Shown one piece after another: positions 1-10,627 of a DNA stretch of 64,000 nt. Numbering within the stretch: position 1 is the stretch's first letter; each line of letters starts with the position of its first letter. The notes below the pieces were generated by a model. The model was not told the origin of the DNA. It made no database searches and was given only the letters and a program-made list of their open reading frames with translations. The stretch comes from CAZGMJ01 sp964526785 (GTDB lineage Bacteria; Planctomycetota; Phycisphaerae; Sedimentisphaerales; Anaerobacaceae): the NCBI GenBank assembly GCA_964526785.1, contig CAZGMJ010000003.1, forward strand, positions 124,001-188,000, written 5' to 3'. The position numbers were made by a program, and so were the translations under genes.

Positions 1-642
1 ATCGCCGACTCGCTCGGCAAGGCTTTTCGCATGCGTAACGACAATCAGCGTCACCTTCTCTTCGCGGTTCAGCTCGACCAGCAGATCGGCCACGTTGTCC
101 GACGCCGCCCGGTCGAGCGAACCGGTGGGTTCATCGGCCAGCAGGACATTGGGTTCGTTTATGAGCGCTCGGACAACCGCAACCCGCTGACGCTGACCAC
201 CCGAAAGCTGGCCCGGCCTGAAGTCCATGTGCTTTGCCAATCCTACCCGTTCGAGCAGACCGACTGCACGCTCGCGCGACCCGTCCCCGGATGCAGAGCC
301 TTTCGAGGCCAGCGTCGGGACCAGCACGTTTTCCAGAACCGTGCACTGCGGCAGCAAATGATGCATCTGGAAGACAAATCCGATCTTACGATTGCGCAAT
401 CGCGCAAGCTGACGTTCATCCATCGCAGCCAGGTCCTCACCCTCGAAGATAACCTTGCCGCTGGTCGGGTAATCCAGCGCCCCGATGATGTTCAGCAGCG
501 TGCTCTTACCGCAGCCGGAAGGCCCGACGACCGCCAGACTCCTGCCCTGCTCCAGCTTCAACGATATATCCTCAAGGACGGGCGTGGCCTGTTCGCCGGT
601 CGGCGATTCATACACCTTGGATACGTTTCGCAGTTCAATCAT
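1..642 (-). CDS. ABC transporter ATP-binding protein, LolD/MacB type (3' end outside window)
   Basis: ATPase of an ABC transporter of the LolD/MacB family, which normally pairs with an FtsX-like permease to move lipoproteins or export substrates. Reading the minus strand from ATG at 642, all 214 codons to the window edge are open. Walker A (GPSGCGKST) is at residues 40-48, the signature LSGGQRQR near 145, and Walker B followed by DEPTGSLD near 160-170, then the H-loop VVTHAKSLA. The start overlaps the stop of the upstream glycosyltransferase by 4 bp (ATGA), so the two are probably translationally coupled. The permease is expected just beyond the left edge but is not visible. Confidence 0.93.
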   Translation of the reverse strand, partial: MIELRNVSKVYESPTGEQATPVLEDISLKLEQGRSLAVVGPSGCGKSTLLNIIGALDYPTSGKVIFEGEDLAAMDERQLARLRNRKIGFVFQMHHLLPQCTVLENVLVPTLASKGSASGDGSRERAVGLLERVGLAKHMDFRPGQLSGGQRQRVAVVRALINEPNVLLADEPTGSLDRAASDNVADLLVELNREEKVTLIVVTHAKSLAERVGD

Positions 643-1949
643 TTCAGCCTCGATGGATGGCTTTGCACAATCCGTTCATACACTGCTATTAACGCCTTCG
701 ACGTATTTGCGATGTCGAAATGGTCTACCACGCCGGCCCTGCCGCGCCGGCTTAAATCCCTGGATAAGTCCTCGTCCAACAAGATGCGTTCGATGTTCTC
801 CGCCAGCGCACTGGCATCGTTTGGCTTGCAGAGCAGGCCGCCGCCGGTTGCCTCGATCAGTTCGGGAAATACGCCGCTGTCCGGCTGCACGACCGGAACA
901 CCGCTCGCCAGTGCTTCGAGCACATACAGGCCGTACGCCACCGGGTCGCGCTCGGGAACCGAAAGCACAGACAGCGTCCGCAGGAAGGCCAGCCGCTCCT
1001 CCTGGCCGAACTCCGGCAGAAAATCAACGTCATCGAGCAATCCACTCGACTGCAACCGCGCCTTCAGCTTCTCTATAAATGCGTCATCGCCAAGCCTGCC
1101 GCCCGCAATCCGCAGCCTTGCATCCTGCAACCCGTCCGTTTGCTTGAGCGCAATGAATGCCTCTACCAGAGTGTCCAGCCCTTTCGCCTCGCACATGCGG
1201 GATAGAAAGCCTATGGTGGGCTGTTCGGGCCGCTTCTGCTGCACCGCGTAATCGTCGGTCGCGATCCCGACGTGAACGACGTGCACGCGATCGCGGGACA
1301 ACTGCAACCTCTTCTCCATCACATCGGCGTAGTACTTGCTCACCGAGACAAAGCCGTCGATATCTTTCACCCTCTCGATGACCTCCGACCATGCCTGCTC
1401 GCCATAAGGCGACATCAAACCGTCCAGGAAACCATCCTCATCCTGCAACAGACACGCAAGCGGCACATCCAGTTCCTCTTTGATTCGCCGGGCAAGGCCC
1501 ACCAGCAGCGCATTTGACAGGCAGATGAGATCGGGCCTCTCTGCCCGTTCGCCCAGCCACGTCACCAGTCGGCCCAACTCCTTGTCCTGCCTGCCGTTCT
1601 CGCCCTTGAGCATCGAGAGCGTCGTTTCCCCCAGGTCTTTCGGGCTCGTCATGCCGGCCATTTTGGATACCCACGACAGCAGCCTCGGGGAATCGAACAC
1701 GCTGTCCAGCCAGCGAGGCGTCTTGCGAAACAGCGACGCTTTCTGCTGCAGATACACGTTGACCCCGCCGTAGAAAATCGGGGCATCCGCAACAGACTCC
1801 ATCTGCTCCGCCTGGAGCGGAAGATACAACGGCACCATCATCACATCATGCCCGAGAGCGCGCATGGCTCGAACCATGTGCAAATCGCGCAGGCAGTTCT
1901 CGCAGTAGAAATTGTCGCCCGAACCCGGCGTTATTTGTACGATTTTCAC
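639..1949 (-). CDS. Glycosyltransferase family 4 (GT-B fold)
   Basis: A 436-residue retaining glycosyltransferase that would transfer a sugar from a nucleotide donor to a glycan, lipid or other acceptor. The N-terminal lobe starts with MKIVQITPGSGDNFYCENC. The C-terminal nucleotide-binding lobe shows IGFLSRMCEAKGLDTLV (about 245-262) and the E-x7-E type segment PVAYGLYVLEALASGVPVV (about 345-363), typical of GT4. There is no signal peptide, so it is cytosolic. It overlaps its neighbours on both sides by 4 bp, which places it in one operon with the PQQ-propeller gene and the ABC ATPase. Donor and acceptor cannot be told from sequence. Confidence 0.93.
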   Translation of the reverse strand: MKIVQITPGSGDNFYCENCLRDLHMVRAMRALGHDVMMVPLYLPLQAEQMESVADAPIFYGGVNVYLQQKASLFRKTPRWLDSVFDSPRLLSWVSKMAGMTSPKDLGETTLSMLKGENGRQDKELGRLVTWLGERAERPDLICLSNALLVGLARRIKEELDVPLACLLQDEDGFLDGLMSPYGEQAWSEVIERVKDIDGFVSVSKYYADVMEKRLQLSRDRVHVVHVGIATDDYAVQQKRPEQPTIGFLSRMCEAKGLDTLVEAFIALKQTDGLQDARLRIAGGRLGDDAFIEKLKARLQSSGLLDDVDFLPEFGQEERLAFLRTLSVLSVPERDPVAYGLYVLEALASGVPVVQPDSGVFPELIEATGGGLLCKPNDASALAENIERILLDEDLSRDLSRRGRAGVVDHFDIANTSKALIAVYERIVQSHPSRLK

Positions 1950-3193
1950 TGTCCCCTGTCCCGCCCCCCGAGGGGCTTGCCGAATGCATACACGTAGTTG
2001 TCTTCGCTGCCGATGACGACCATTCCCCGCGAGATTGCCGGCGAAGATGTCACGGGTTGACCGATCTCATAGGACCAGAGTTCGCTCCCGTCGGTCAAAC
2101 GTATCGAATACAGGCGACCGTCCTTGGAACCCACAATCACTTTGTCCTGGCAAATCGCGGGCGAACTGTCCACCTCATCGAGCGTCTTGAACTTCCACAC
2201 GGGCTTTCCGTTGTCACGGCGGACGCAATGCACGTTCCCGTCCCGGGCGCCGAAAACAACCACGTCCTTCGCGACCGCCGGCGACGACAGAATAGCCGAT
2301 TCCTCATCCCCGTACTCCCATGCGATCTTCCCGGCGCCGGTGTCGGCCCTTAGAAACACGCCTCCGTAATTGCCCACATACATCTGTCCCTCGATGTAGG
2401 CGCCCGATCCGGCGATATACGCCCCCGAATCGATGCTCCTGACCTCGTTGCCGTCGGCCAGAGCAACAACGTGAATCAAAGCATCGCAACCGCCGAAGAC
2501 CGCCTTGCCGTTGTCGATCGCCGGCGTTCCATTCACGTAGTTGTCCGTTTCATATGTCCACACCGCCTTGCCCGTCTCGGCGTCGACGCAGTGCAGCAGG
2601 CTGTCGTAACTGCCTACAAGTATCCAGGTCCGTTCGCCATCCGGCGACGTCGTCCGGTTGGTCCCGCCGACAATCTGCCCGTCTGTTTCGTACGTCCAGC
2701 GCACGGCTCCATCTGCCTTGTTCAGCGCATACAAAAGCCCATCTGCCGCCCCGACATAAACCGAATCTTCAACCACGCACGCCGGCGCCTCAATCGCATC
2801 ACCAGTCCCGGTCGCCCATTTCTGTTCGCCCGTCTCCAGGTCTATCGCATAAACGTTCGCATCGGCTGAACCGACGTACACTACGCCGGCCTCGATAACA
2901 GGTGCCGCAGTAACCGCTCCGGTTGTCTCGAATCTCCAGGCCAACTCCAGCCGGTCCGCAAGCGTGCCCCCGGCCCTGCCCGACAAATGCGGGTCCCCGT
3001 GAAACATGGGCCAGTCCACATCTGCCTCCGCTGTATCAACAGGCGACTGCCCGGCAACCTCCGGCCTGTTCGCATCGCTCGCGCCGTCACGACTGCCTCG
3101 AAACAACAGCGCAACGACCACCCCAATAGTTCCCACAACCGCTACTGCCAAGATTGCCTTGATTGCCGATGTATTCAATTTCGGTCCCCACAC
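1946..3193 (-). CDS. Membrane-anchored PQQ-like beta-propeller protein
   Basis: A 415-residue protein with one N-terminal membrane segment (about 13-31, AILAVAVVGTIGVVVALLF), a short linker, and then repeated blades of the type VYVGSADANVYAIDLETGEQKW, VYVGAADGLLYALNKADG and VVFGARDGNVHCVRRDNG. The fold is the BamB/PQQ-dehydrogenase propeller. No dehydrogenase active-site region was recognised, so a structural or binding role outside the cytoplasm is more likely than catalysis. The frame opens at a GTG; the nearby ATG is in another frame and terminates quickly. Its stop overlaps the next start by 4 bp. Confidence 0.9.
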   Translation of the reverse strand: MWGPKLNTSAIKAILAVAVVGTIGVVVALLFRGSRDGASDANRPEVAGQSPVDTAEADVDWPMFHGDPHLSGRAGGTLADRLELAWRFETTGAVTAAPVIEAGVVYVGSADANVYAIDLETGEQKWATGTGDAIEAPACVVEDSVYVGAADGLLYALNKADGAVRWTYETDGQIVGGTNRTTSPDGERTWILVGSYDSLLHCVDAETGKAVWTYETDNYVNGTPAIDNGKAVFGGCDALIHVVALADGNEVRSIDSGAYIAGSGAYIEGQMYVGNYGGVFLRADTGAGKIAWEYGDEESAILSSPAVAKDVVVFGARDGNVHCVRRDNGKPVWKFKTLDEVDSSPAICQDKVIVGSKDGRLYSIRLTDGSELWSYEIGQPVTSSPAISRGMVVIGSEDNYVYAFGKPLGGRDRGQ

Positions 3194-3451
3194 AAACGCA
3201 TGCTAATTGACGCACCGATACTAACGAAAAGACCGATCAAACGCAATGCGCTATAATCGGGCAAGAAGGACAAACAAAAACCTGTTCATCACATGGCGCT
3301 CGATCAGAACATACAGGCTTTCTACATGGCGTGTTCGCGCAGGAGGTGCGGATTGCGGCCCAGAACTGCGGTTGGTGGCGTGATAGACGATTTTCAGGCC
3401 CGATAGTCGCCGTTTGCCAGGCCGTGCTGGAACGGAATGACGATAGCCCGC

Positions 3452-6400
3452 TCAGTAATCGCCGGGCGACGGCAACTCAGCCTGCCAACTCTCCTCGAAC
3501 CTCCATGCGCTGCGTTGAAACAATCCATTGCGAATGACCAGAGACCGCCCGCCGCCGTCCGTTGAGGGATGCCATTGATCGCTGTACTCGAAACGCAGGA
3601 TTGCGACGTCCAGTGGAACCGGAAGCAATAGCACAAGCTGTTCGCCCCCATTGCTCAGGTTCCCCGCGTATTCTCCCGCAATGGAAGGGACTGAGCCGTA
3701 CTCCGAACGGAATGCCGAAGCATCGCGGACTGCAACGATGCACTGCCCCGGTTCCAACACGTCCGAACCAAAAACGAAATCAATTCCGCCGCTGACCCGG
3801 ACACCGTTGACATCCAGCGGTACATCACCAACATTGGAAAACTCAATATAATCGTATGAACTGCCGGCCTGAGCGTTATACATGATCTCAGTAATCCGCA
3901 GACCGTGCAGCAGTTCGAGCGACTGCAAATGCGGGTACTCCTGGCTGTTCGTCTCCACCCTTGACGCCTTCAGTTCGGCCGAAACAAGAAAATCAGAACT
4001 GTTTGGTGTGCTGTTCATCGCATGAATAGCCAGCAGATTCTCACCTGTCTGCAATACATCGATATAGGCACTGACATCGATGTACTCATCGAAATTGCCG
4101 GCACCGGCCTCGTGCCCGCCGTCAGCATCCGAATCCCATCGGGGAATCCCCCCAAAATTGCGCCTGGCTATCTCGACTCCATTTAGATACGCAACGAATC
4201 CATCGTCATATCGAACCGCCAAAACCAGTTCGATCATATCCGCAAGATCATTCGCGTCGACAACAAACGGAATCCTCACATAACAACTCGCGTTGTCTCC
4301 GTACATCTGTGCTTCGACATCCAGACTGATCATATCGCCGTAGCCGAAACTGCGTTCGTAGCCCACTCCGCCGGGCGCCCCCTGACACAGCAACCAGCCG
4401 ACATCATCGAACTCCGGATCACTCAACCAGTCCGCACCCACCGCGTCAGCAGATACCGGCACAATCGCACGCTTATCTGCGAATTCCGGACTCAGCGTGA
4501 TCTCCGTAACCGTTGCGTCCAGTGCCGCACCGTTTGCCGCCCCGGGTGTGGGTAACTCGAAGAAAGCAAAACTGTCCTGGCCGTCCGGCGTGCGCCCATA
4601 CGCAACATCCGTCGTCTGCGGACCATAAATAACCTGATCTACCTCGGCAGAGTCGGCGTCGAATAACCCGATCAGCCCGCTGTTCGACGAGAGCTTAAAT
4701 GACAAATGGCCCGACTCGGTACCACCGTCCGCAACAAAAACCGCATAGCCATTCGCCTCGACGAAACTCAGCGGCCCGAGCGTGCATCTATCCGGCCGGC
4801 CCACCGGATCATCCGTCAGACTTAACGCGCTCAGATCAACCGGCAGCGAAGATGGGTTGTGAATCTCGATGAAATCATTCTCCAGCAGAATGTCGCCGTT
4901 CGTGAACCACTCATTGATCTTCAGATCCCTTGCATCGCCGAGCGGTTGGACGATATTTGCCGCCCCGAACGTCGGTTCCGTCAGTTTCCAGCGGCCGTCA
5001 AAACCGGTCCGGCCTATAGAGTAGTCGTTGATCTGCGGGCCGAACGTAACCGAGTCCAGCAACAAACCTCCATTGCTGGGCTTATCATACAGGTACAGCC
5101 CCTCGCCGGCGCCTGACAATGCGAATCCTACGTGGTCTTTACCCTGAGTGGCTGTATCGGCGTAGAGCACCATATAGCTACCCGCGGTCATTACGGGATC
5201 GGTCACGGTGTAGCGATGGAAAACAAATCTGGTGCGATCGCCCGGATCGTCCGTCAGGCTCATGCCGGTCAAATCCAACGGTGCCGCACCGTCGTAATAC
5301 AACTCGATCATGTCGGCCTGCCCCTCATGCGTGTGCGCCAGGATTTCATTGATTCGCAGACGCCGATAGGATGCATCAACCTTCCATGTTCGCGAAGCCT
5401 TCGCATCGTCCTCACGCTGCCACCGCCCGGCCGAGTTCCGTCCTATTGCGTACACCGTGTACGACTCGCCGTCGGTCAGACCTGCAAGTTCGATAGGCTT
5501 GTCCACAGGCCATTGCGGGCTCCACGGCCCGCTCGCACCGTTCACCGAGTATCTGTAGTGGGTGATGCCCGGACCGCCAACCGTTAGTGTGGCGTCGGTT
5601 CTCCATGTCACCGGAGCCGGTTCCCCGCTGATCGCCGCTCCCGACCGAACGAAAGGCCCCATGTCCAAACCCCATGCACCGGCCATCTTCCCGGCCGAGC
5701 CCGAAATCAGGCGATAATCGCCGTTCGGATCGACAAACACGGGGGCCGCATCCACATTCCCTGCGCCGTACTCGTGCCAGATCGACGGAATGACATTGCG
5801 ATAGACGGACAGTTCCTGTGGCCCATATTGAGGATTCGGCTCTTCGAAGAAATGCTGAAATTCGCCGCCGTTGTTCCAGAAGATGTTGCCCTCCAGCATC
5901 GCGCCCCGCCCCGGATCGCGCCCGCGGTCGGGTTCGCCGAAACTGATCGCCGCCGTGTCCATGCCGACAAACAGATTGTTCTGGGCCGTCAGAAAACTGT
6001 CTTCCGTCAGCAGGATTCCGTGGTCGCTGTTCATAAAAATGTTGCGAACCGCGACAACCTGCGAAGGATTGCCGCCACCCCGCCCGGTTGCGATGATATT
6101 GGACGTGCTGCTGCCCGTATGATCCTGCCGGAAGTTGGCAAACACATTGCCTTCGATGTGAGCATCAGCGCCGTCGAGATCCGGCCCGTCATCCCCGCCC
6201 CCCAAAAAGACATTGTCATAGAATTCGATAATGGGACCCGGCCTCTGGCAATCGGTGAAATCTATGATGTCGTTATATCCACTGGTCCCGCCAAAAGTGC
6301 ACCCCCTGAACACAAGGTACTCATCCCCGCTGAGACCCACCCCGTGCACCGGTTCGGCATTTGTAATAGAAGGAAAGACGGCGTTTTCGATAGTCGCACT

Positions 6401-9400
6401 CGGATGATCCGCGTTGAGAATCGCAGAATTTGTGTGCGCCCACGTTACGCTTTCCACCCGGATCTTCGCATGCTGAATATCCAGCGTACCGTGAGAATTG
6501 TCGGCGTACTCGATATCAACCCATCTCAGACGATTGTCCTGCTGCGTGCCATCCAGAAGTATGCCGGACCAAGTGCCTTCGCTTTCGATCATGCGAGTCA
6601 TCCGAATGTGGCGGTAGCGTGTCCCCTCTGCGAGCAACCGCCCGCCCTGCCCCACCGTTAAACCCGTACCATCTGCGAACAGAACGGTCGTACCCGCCTG
6701 GATTTCCAAAAGCCCGCCGTCGACGACAATCACATCACTTGTTACGCGCCAGGGCCCCGAAGCAGCATCCAGAACAACATGGCCGGCAATCGTCCCGGCG
6801 ATCTCCGCCACGTCACCGTCTTCATAGTATACGTCAACGGACGTCTGCTCGAGCACATCACCCGACCCCGCCGGTCCGTCGAGCGTCTCGATAAGGATGC
6901 GATTGTACCCGGGATTCAGCACGACTCCGCCCGCTGCCGGTTCCTGGCGAAGGATGCCGCGCAGTTCGAGATCGAAGCTGATATCCGGACTGCTCGGCCG
7001 ATATTGATGAATCTCAACCGCAATCCTGTTGACGCCCTCGTACAGTAACCCTGCGTCAATATTCGTAAAATCATCGTCGTCCGAAAGGACCGCTCCGCCG
7101 TAATAGGCCGTCTCAGCCGCCGCACCGGCAACGTTCGATGCGGCAGGTGTGTTGAAACCAACAGCGCCGTCATCCATGTTGCTCCGTGCGATCTCCACGC
7201 CGTTGAGATAGACCACGGCGCCGTCGTCTCTGAGAATTCGCAGTGAAAGCCGCGCATACTTCGATACGTCGTTCATATCGAAAGAACGCGTGAAGTACGT
7301 CGTGATATTCCGCTGTTCCCCCACGCCGCACGGATCTGTGTCCGCATATCCGATCGTCGTCACCTCAGGTCGATTGTTCCCATCGTCGCCATAGCCCAGT
7401 TCCGCCCGACCGGAAGGCCACAGAGCATCATCGATGCTCACATACCAATCCGGCCCCAGGTCCGTATACTGATCGAAGTACTTCCACTTCGCTCCTCTGC
7501 TTATCAGAATATCGCTCTGCACGTCGCTCGCCTGCCGCGTCGTCCACGCCCCGTCCAGCGGCCCCCATGTGGCGGACTTGCCGCCGACGAGCACCGAACG
7601 AGTCTCGACCGCATCGGCCCAACCGCTCAGGTGAATGACATTGACATCGGTCAGAAATACGTTCGCATCCATAACGACCAACTCATCCGTATCAACGACC
7701 AGTTCATCGGGAACAAGCGACAAAACGTGCGGCCTCCGCACCTCCATGAAGTCCAGCATTTGACGGATTACCGTGTTCGGCACGAAATCGCCGAGCAACT
7801 GATCGAGAGCCGGCTCGAGCTGCTCCGCCGAGAAGGTGGTCTCCAGTTGGTTGCGCAAATGATAGTAATACCGCGGAGTAATCTGCGGATGCTCGAGAAA
7901 CCGCTTCATCGCCGGCATTCCAGTCGCTCGAAAAATACCGCGCGTCGGATTGCTTCCGTTGAAGCCGAAGATCGAGTCCAGATCATGCTGGATCAAAATG
8001 AATCTCGGGTCCTTGATTCCTCGATACAGGAAGTAATCGTCGCCGTAGCCGTTGGCGATGGACGTCTCGTTGTTGTCCAGCAGCGCATTGATGGCCAGGA
8101 CCTTGAGCCACTGCTCCACGTTGATCACCCGATTCAGTGCCTTGACGAAATTGCTGTCCGGAACATTCGACATCACATAGCACAAATCGATGATATCCGA
8201 CCAGTCGCGCTGCGCCTCGTTGGTTTGCTTCAAATAGCTCAACGCATACGCTTCGGAATCGTCGCCCAGATAGCGGAAGTCAGCCGGACCCGCATCCCGC
8301 ATGCATTTGTACGCATTGCCCCCGTCGTCATCCGGAAAATGGTGCTCGGCAAAGTCGCCGTCGACGACCTCCGCATGCGCGTACGAGCCGTACATCTCCG
8401 TGCTCGCCACCGCCAGATTCTCTCCGTTGACGCGCACCTGCACCGCATTGACGACCGGTTGGGGAACCCCCGCCAAAGCAAACAATGCATTGCCGGCCTT
8501 CTGCAGATACGTGAACTTCGTGTTCAGATTAATCGCCGTAACACCCTTCCAGGGCCGGCCGTGTACGAAGTTCACGCGATAGTTGTTGGGCGGATCGTTC
8601 CGCGAGCCGTGGCCGCGATTGCGAATGCCCGCGTTGTAGCGAACCTTTATATCCACACCGTCAACACTGATAAACGTCGCATTCATCTGCGCGTTGCTGT
8701 TGTACTCGCCCCCTTCCCGATCGCCGATATCCAGCAACCGGTCCTTCTCCGCCTGCGTCATAACCAGGTAGTAAATCGGTTGGCTCTCCGGATCCCAGTA
8801 CACGTCATGGTCGAAGCTCCCGTCCACCTGGTACAGGGCGTTAGTCACCTGCTCCGCAATACCGTCCACTACACTCGGAGCAGGCCACGTTCGCCCCTGA
8901 GCCTGTCCATCTACGGCCTCGATAAAGAACTCAATGATCTGTCCGTCCGCGTGCGGAGGTATGACCCCGCCATACACTCCGTCACCGGAGGCTCCGTCGC
9001 CGTGTGCCCCGTCGTCATACATGGCGACGGACATGTAGCTGTTGGCGTCGTAGTATGCATACACGTCGCTGTCCGTGTATTCAGACTCATCCGCACGATA
9101 ATACAATCTCGCCAACACCCCGGCCGGCACTTCATCTCTGATTTCGGCGGTGACCGTCACGCTGTCGTTGGGACCCGGCACAACGGGATAGTGGCCGACA
9201 TTCGCTATCAACGGCGCCACATCGGACGAACCGTTCGGATTCGGCACGCCCGGCGTTCCGTCGTTACTGTCGCTCACACCCCAGTTATGTGCATATTCAT
9301 TGGGCATGGCCGGATTAACAAGCTCCAGCGATTTGCCGCGCCCGTCGTGATCATCGGACCACATCCAGCCCCGGTGTCCGTAATCTTCCGGCCCGAGTCG

Positions 9401-10489
9401 GCGGACCGCCCAATCCCCCTGATCGGCGTATTCCACGAAATCCATGCGGACACCCGCACCATCCACCAACTCCACCATCTCGCCGGAGTTGCTCAGCCGG
9501 CCGCTCCAACCGCCTGTCACATTCGCCACCTCCGGATATCTCGCTTCGAACGCATTCACATCCGCAGCAACAATCAGGTATGCGCCTGCAGCGATTTCCA
9601 TTTCTCCAAACGTAAACTCCACACCGTCGGCAAATCGCCAACCCGTCATATCTACCGCCTCGGCACCGGCGTTATACAACTCGATATACTCCAGATCCGC
9701 CGGTTCTGGCGCATTCGCTTCGTGCCCCGGATGGTACATCAGTTCGGATATGATTATGTTCGGGGCTTCCAGTTGATTGGACGCTCCGGGCGTCGGCGTT
9801 TCGAAAACTCGCCAGTCGTCTCCGTCCGGATACCGCCCGTATGAATGATCCGCTCCCTGCGGCCCGAAGAATACGCTGTCCAGCAGCATCTGCCCCGAAT
9901 CATACAGACCGATCTGCTCGCCGCCCGCCGCCAGCTTGAACGAGGCATGCAGAGGCCCCTCGCCAATCTCATCATCGGCCCATATCACCAGAAACCCGCC
10001 GGGCTGAATGATCGTCGTCGCAGGCACATTCCCAGGAATCCTCCACAACGACCCCGTACCGATACGGTCCGCCAGATAAAGCCCGCCCACATCCACAGGC
10101 CATGCCCCGTAGTTGTAAAGCTCTATCCAGTCCTCACTGTCGCCGTGCTCGTCCACGAATGAACCGGTGTTGCTGGCCATAAACTCATTGATAACCACAG
10201 TGATCTCATGTGATTCATCGAGCCAGCTCGCTGCAAGATATGCGAAGTCCCCGAACGACACAGCGGCTGTGCCGTCGAAATCGGCGCAGCCCGCTCCCGC
10301 ACATCCCGCATCGAGCCATTGACCGGCAAACAACTCGAGGTCCCGCCAGTCCACCTTGCAGTCCCCGTTCAGATCCCCCACCGGACAGGCTCGCACCGAA
10401 GCGCACACGCCAAGCACCCCCACAACAAGACCGATCAGTTGCAGGCGGCGACACGCTAAGGATTTCTTCTTGTTGCTTCTATCCAACAT
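3452..10489 (-). CDS. Giant secreted protein: dockerin-like, lamin-tail domains, CotH kinase domain, beta-helix
   Basis: Predicted extracellular protein of about 2,345 residues. The frame is open up to 10552, but the ATG at 10489 puts a normal signal peptide (lysine-rich, then LIGLVVGVLGVCASVRA) at the N-terminus. Numbering from the 10552 frame, the order is: dockerin-type calcium loops (about 57-112, DLNGDCKVDWRDL), two lamin-tail domains (about 115-370), a linker, a CotH-like domain (about 590-940, with HDLDSIFG near 854), a right-handed beta-helix (about 1250-1620), two more lamin-tail domains (about 1730 and 1875), a jelly-roll-like segment (about 2020) and a final lamin-tail domain (about 2218). 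CotH proteins are secreted-protein kinases in spores; the role here is unknown. A tandem paralogue lies upstream. Confidence 0.92.
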   Translation of the reverse strand: MLDRSNKKKSLACRRLQLIGLVVGVLGVCASVRACPVGDLNGDCKVDWRDLELFAGQWLDAGCAGAGCADFDGTAAVSFGDFAYLAASWLDESHEITVVINEFMASNTGSFVDEHGDSEDWIELYNYGAWPVDVGGLYLADRIGTGSLWRIPGNVPATTIIQPGGFLVIWADDEIGEGPLHASFKLAAGGEQIGLYDSGQMLLDSVFFGPQGADHSYGRYPDGDDWRVFETPTPGASNQLEAPNIIISELMYHPGHEANAPEPADLEYIELYNAGAEAVDMTGWRFADGVEFTFGEMEIAAGAYLIVAADVNAFEARYPEVANVTGGWSGRLSNSGEMVELVDGAGVRMDFVEYADQGDWAVRRLGPEDYGHRGWMWSDDHDGRGKSLELVNPAMPNEYAHNWGVSDSNDGTPGVPNPNGSSDVAPLIANVGHYPVVPGPNDSVTVTAEIRDEVPAGVLARLYYRADESEYTDSDVYAYYDANSYMSVAMYDDGAHGDGASGDGVYGGVIPPHADGQIIEFFIEAVDGQAQGRTWPAPSVVDGIAEQVTNALYQVDGSFDHDVYWDPESQPIYYLVMTQAEKDRLLDIGDREGGEYNSNAQMNATFISVDGVDIKVRYNAGIRNRGHGSRNDPPNNYRVNFVHGRPWKGVTAINLNTKFTYLQKAGNALFALAGVPQPVVNAVQVRVNGENLAVASTEMYGSYAHAEVVDGDFAEHHFPDDDGGNAYKCMRDAGPADFRYLGDDSEAYALSYLKQTNEAQRDWSDIIDLCYVMSNVPDSNFVKALNRVINVEQWLKVLAINALLDNNETSIANGYGDDYFLYRGIKDPRFILIQHDLDSIFGFNGSNPTRGIFRATGMPAMKRFLEHPQITPRYYYHLRNQLETTFSAEQLEPALDQLLGDFVPNTVIRQMLDFMEVRRPHVLSLVPDELVVDTDELVVMDANVFLTDVNVIHLSGWADAVETRSVLVGGKSATWGPLDGAWTTRQASDVQSDILISRGAKWKYFDQYTDLGPDWYVSIDDALWPSGRAELGYGDDGNNRPEVTTIGYADTDPCGVGEQRNITTYFTRSFDMNDVSKYARLSLRILRDDGAVVYLNGVEIARSNMDDGAVGFNTPAASNVAGAAAETAYYGGAVLSDDDDFTNIDAGLLYEGVNRIAVEIHQYRPSSPDISFDLELRGILRQEPAAGGVVLNPGYNRILIETLDGPAGSGDVLEQTSVDVYYEDGDVAEIAGTIAGHVVLDAASGPWRVTSDVIVVDGGLLEIQAGTTVLFADGTGLTVGQGGRLLAEGTRYRHIRMTRMIESEGTWSGILLDGTQQDNRLRWVDIEYADNSHGTLDIQHAKIRVESVTWAHTNSAILNADHPSATIENAVFPSITNAEPVHGVGLSGDEYLVFRGCTFGGTSGYNDIIDFTDCQRPGPIIEFYDNVFLGGGDDGPDLDGADAHIEGNVFANFRQDHTGSSTSNIIATGRGGGNPSQVVAVRNIFMNSDHGILLTEDSFLTAQNNLFVGMDTAAISFGEPDRGRDPGRGAMLEGNIFWNNGGEFQHFFEEPNPQYGPQELSVYRNVIPSIWHEYGAGNVDAAPVFVDPNGDYRLISGSAGKMAGAWGLDMGPFVRSGAAISGEPAPVTWRTDATLTVGGPGITHYRYSVNGASGPWSPQWPVDKPIELAGLTDGESYTVYAIGRNSAGRWQREDDAKASRTWKVDASYRRLRINEILAHTHEGQADMIELYYDGAAPLDLTGMSLTDDPGDRTRFVFHRYTVTDPVMTAGSYMVLYADTATQGKDHVGFALSGAGEGLYLYDKPSNGGLLLDSVTFGPQINDYSIGRTGFDGRWKLTEPTFGAANIVQPLGDARDLKINEWFTNGDILLENDFIEIHNPSSLPVDLSALSLTDDPVGRPDRCTLGPLSFVEANGYAVFVADGGTESGHLSFKLSSNSGLIGLFDADSAEVDQVIYGPQTTDVAYGRTPDGQDSFAFFELPTPGAANGAALDATVTEITLSPEFADKRAIVPVSADAVGADWLSDPEFDDVGWLLCQGAPGGVGYERSFGYGDMISLDVEAQMYGDNASCYVRIPFVVDANDLADMIELVLAVRYDDGFVAYLNGVEIARRNFGGIPRWDSDADGGHEAGAGNFDEYIDVSAYIDVLQTGENLLAIHAMNSTPNSSDFLVSAELKASRVETNSQEYPHLQSLELLHGLRITEIMYNAQAGSSYDYIEFSNVGDVPLDVNGVRVSGGIDFVFGSDVLEPGQCIVAVRDASAFRSEYGSVPSIAGEYAGNLSNGGEQLVLLLPVPLDVAILRFEYSDQWHPSTDGGGRSLVIRNGLFQRSAWRFEESWQAELPSPGDY
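10338..10417 (-). repeat. 80-bp DNA segment identical to 16989-17068
   Basis: These 80 bases encode the end of the signal peptide and the first dockerin-type loop of the downstream giant protein. They match 16989-17068 base for base. Over the following roughly 60 bp toward lower coordinates only about seven mismatches occur, after which the two genes diverge strongly. Confidence 0.95.
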
Positions 10490-10627
10490 ATGAACCATTC
10501 TTCGGCAATACGAGTCACCGTACAGCATGGCTGGGGACGACGGCTTCTTCATATGCCGCCATATCGGCCCGCTGCCTGTATACGAACGTCCAATCAGGCC
10601 GCTTCGAACGGCCCGACGCTGTTATTA

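Noticed and set aside
7631..9844. Long plus-strand open frame of about 740 codons inside the giant gene
   Set aside because: It is antisense to the lamin-tail/CotH coding sequence, shows no domain and is rich in H/R/V as expected from complementary GC-rich codons.
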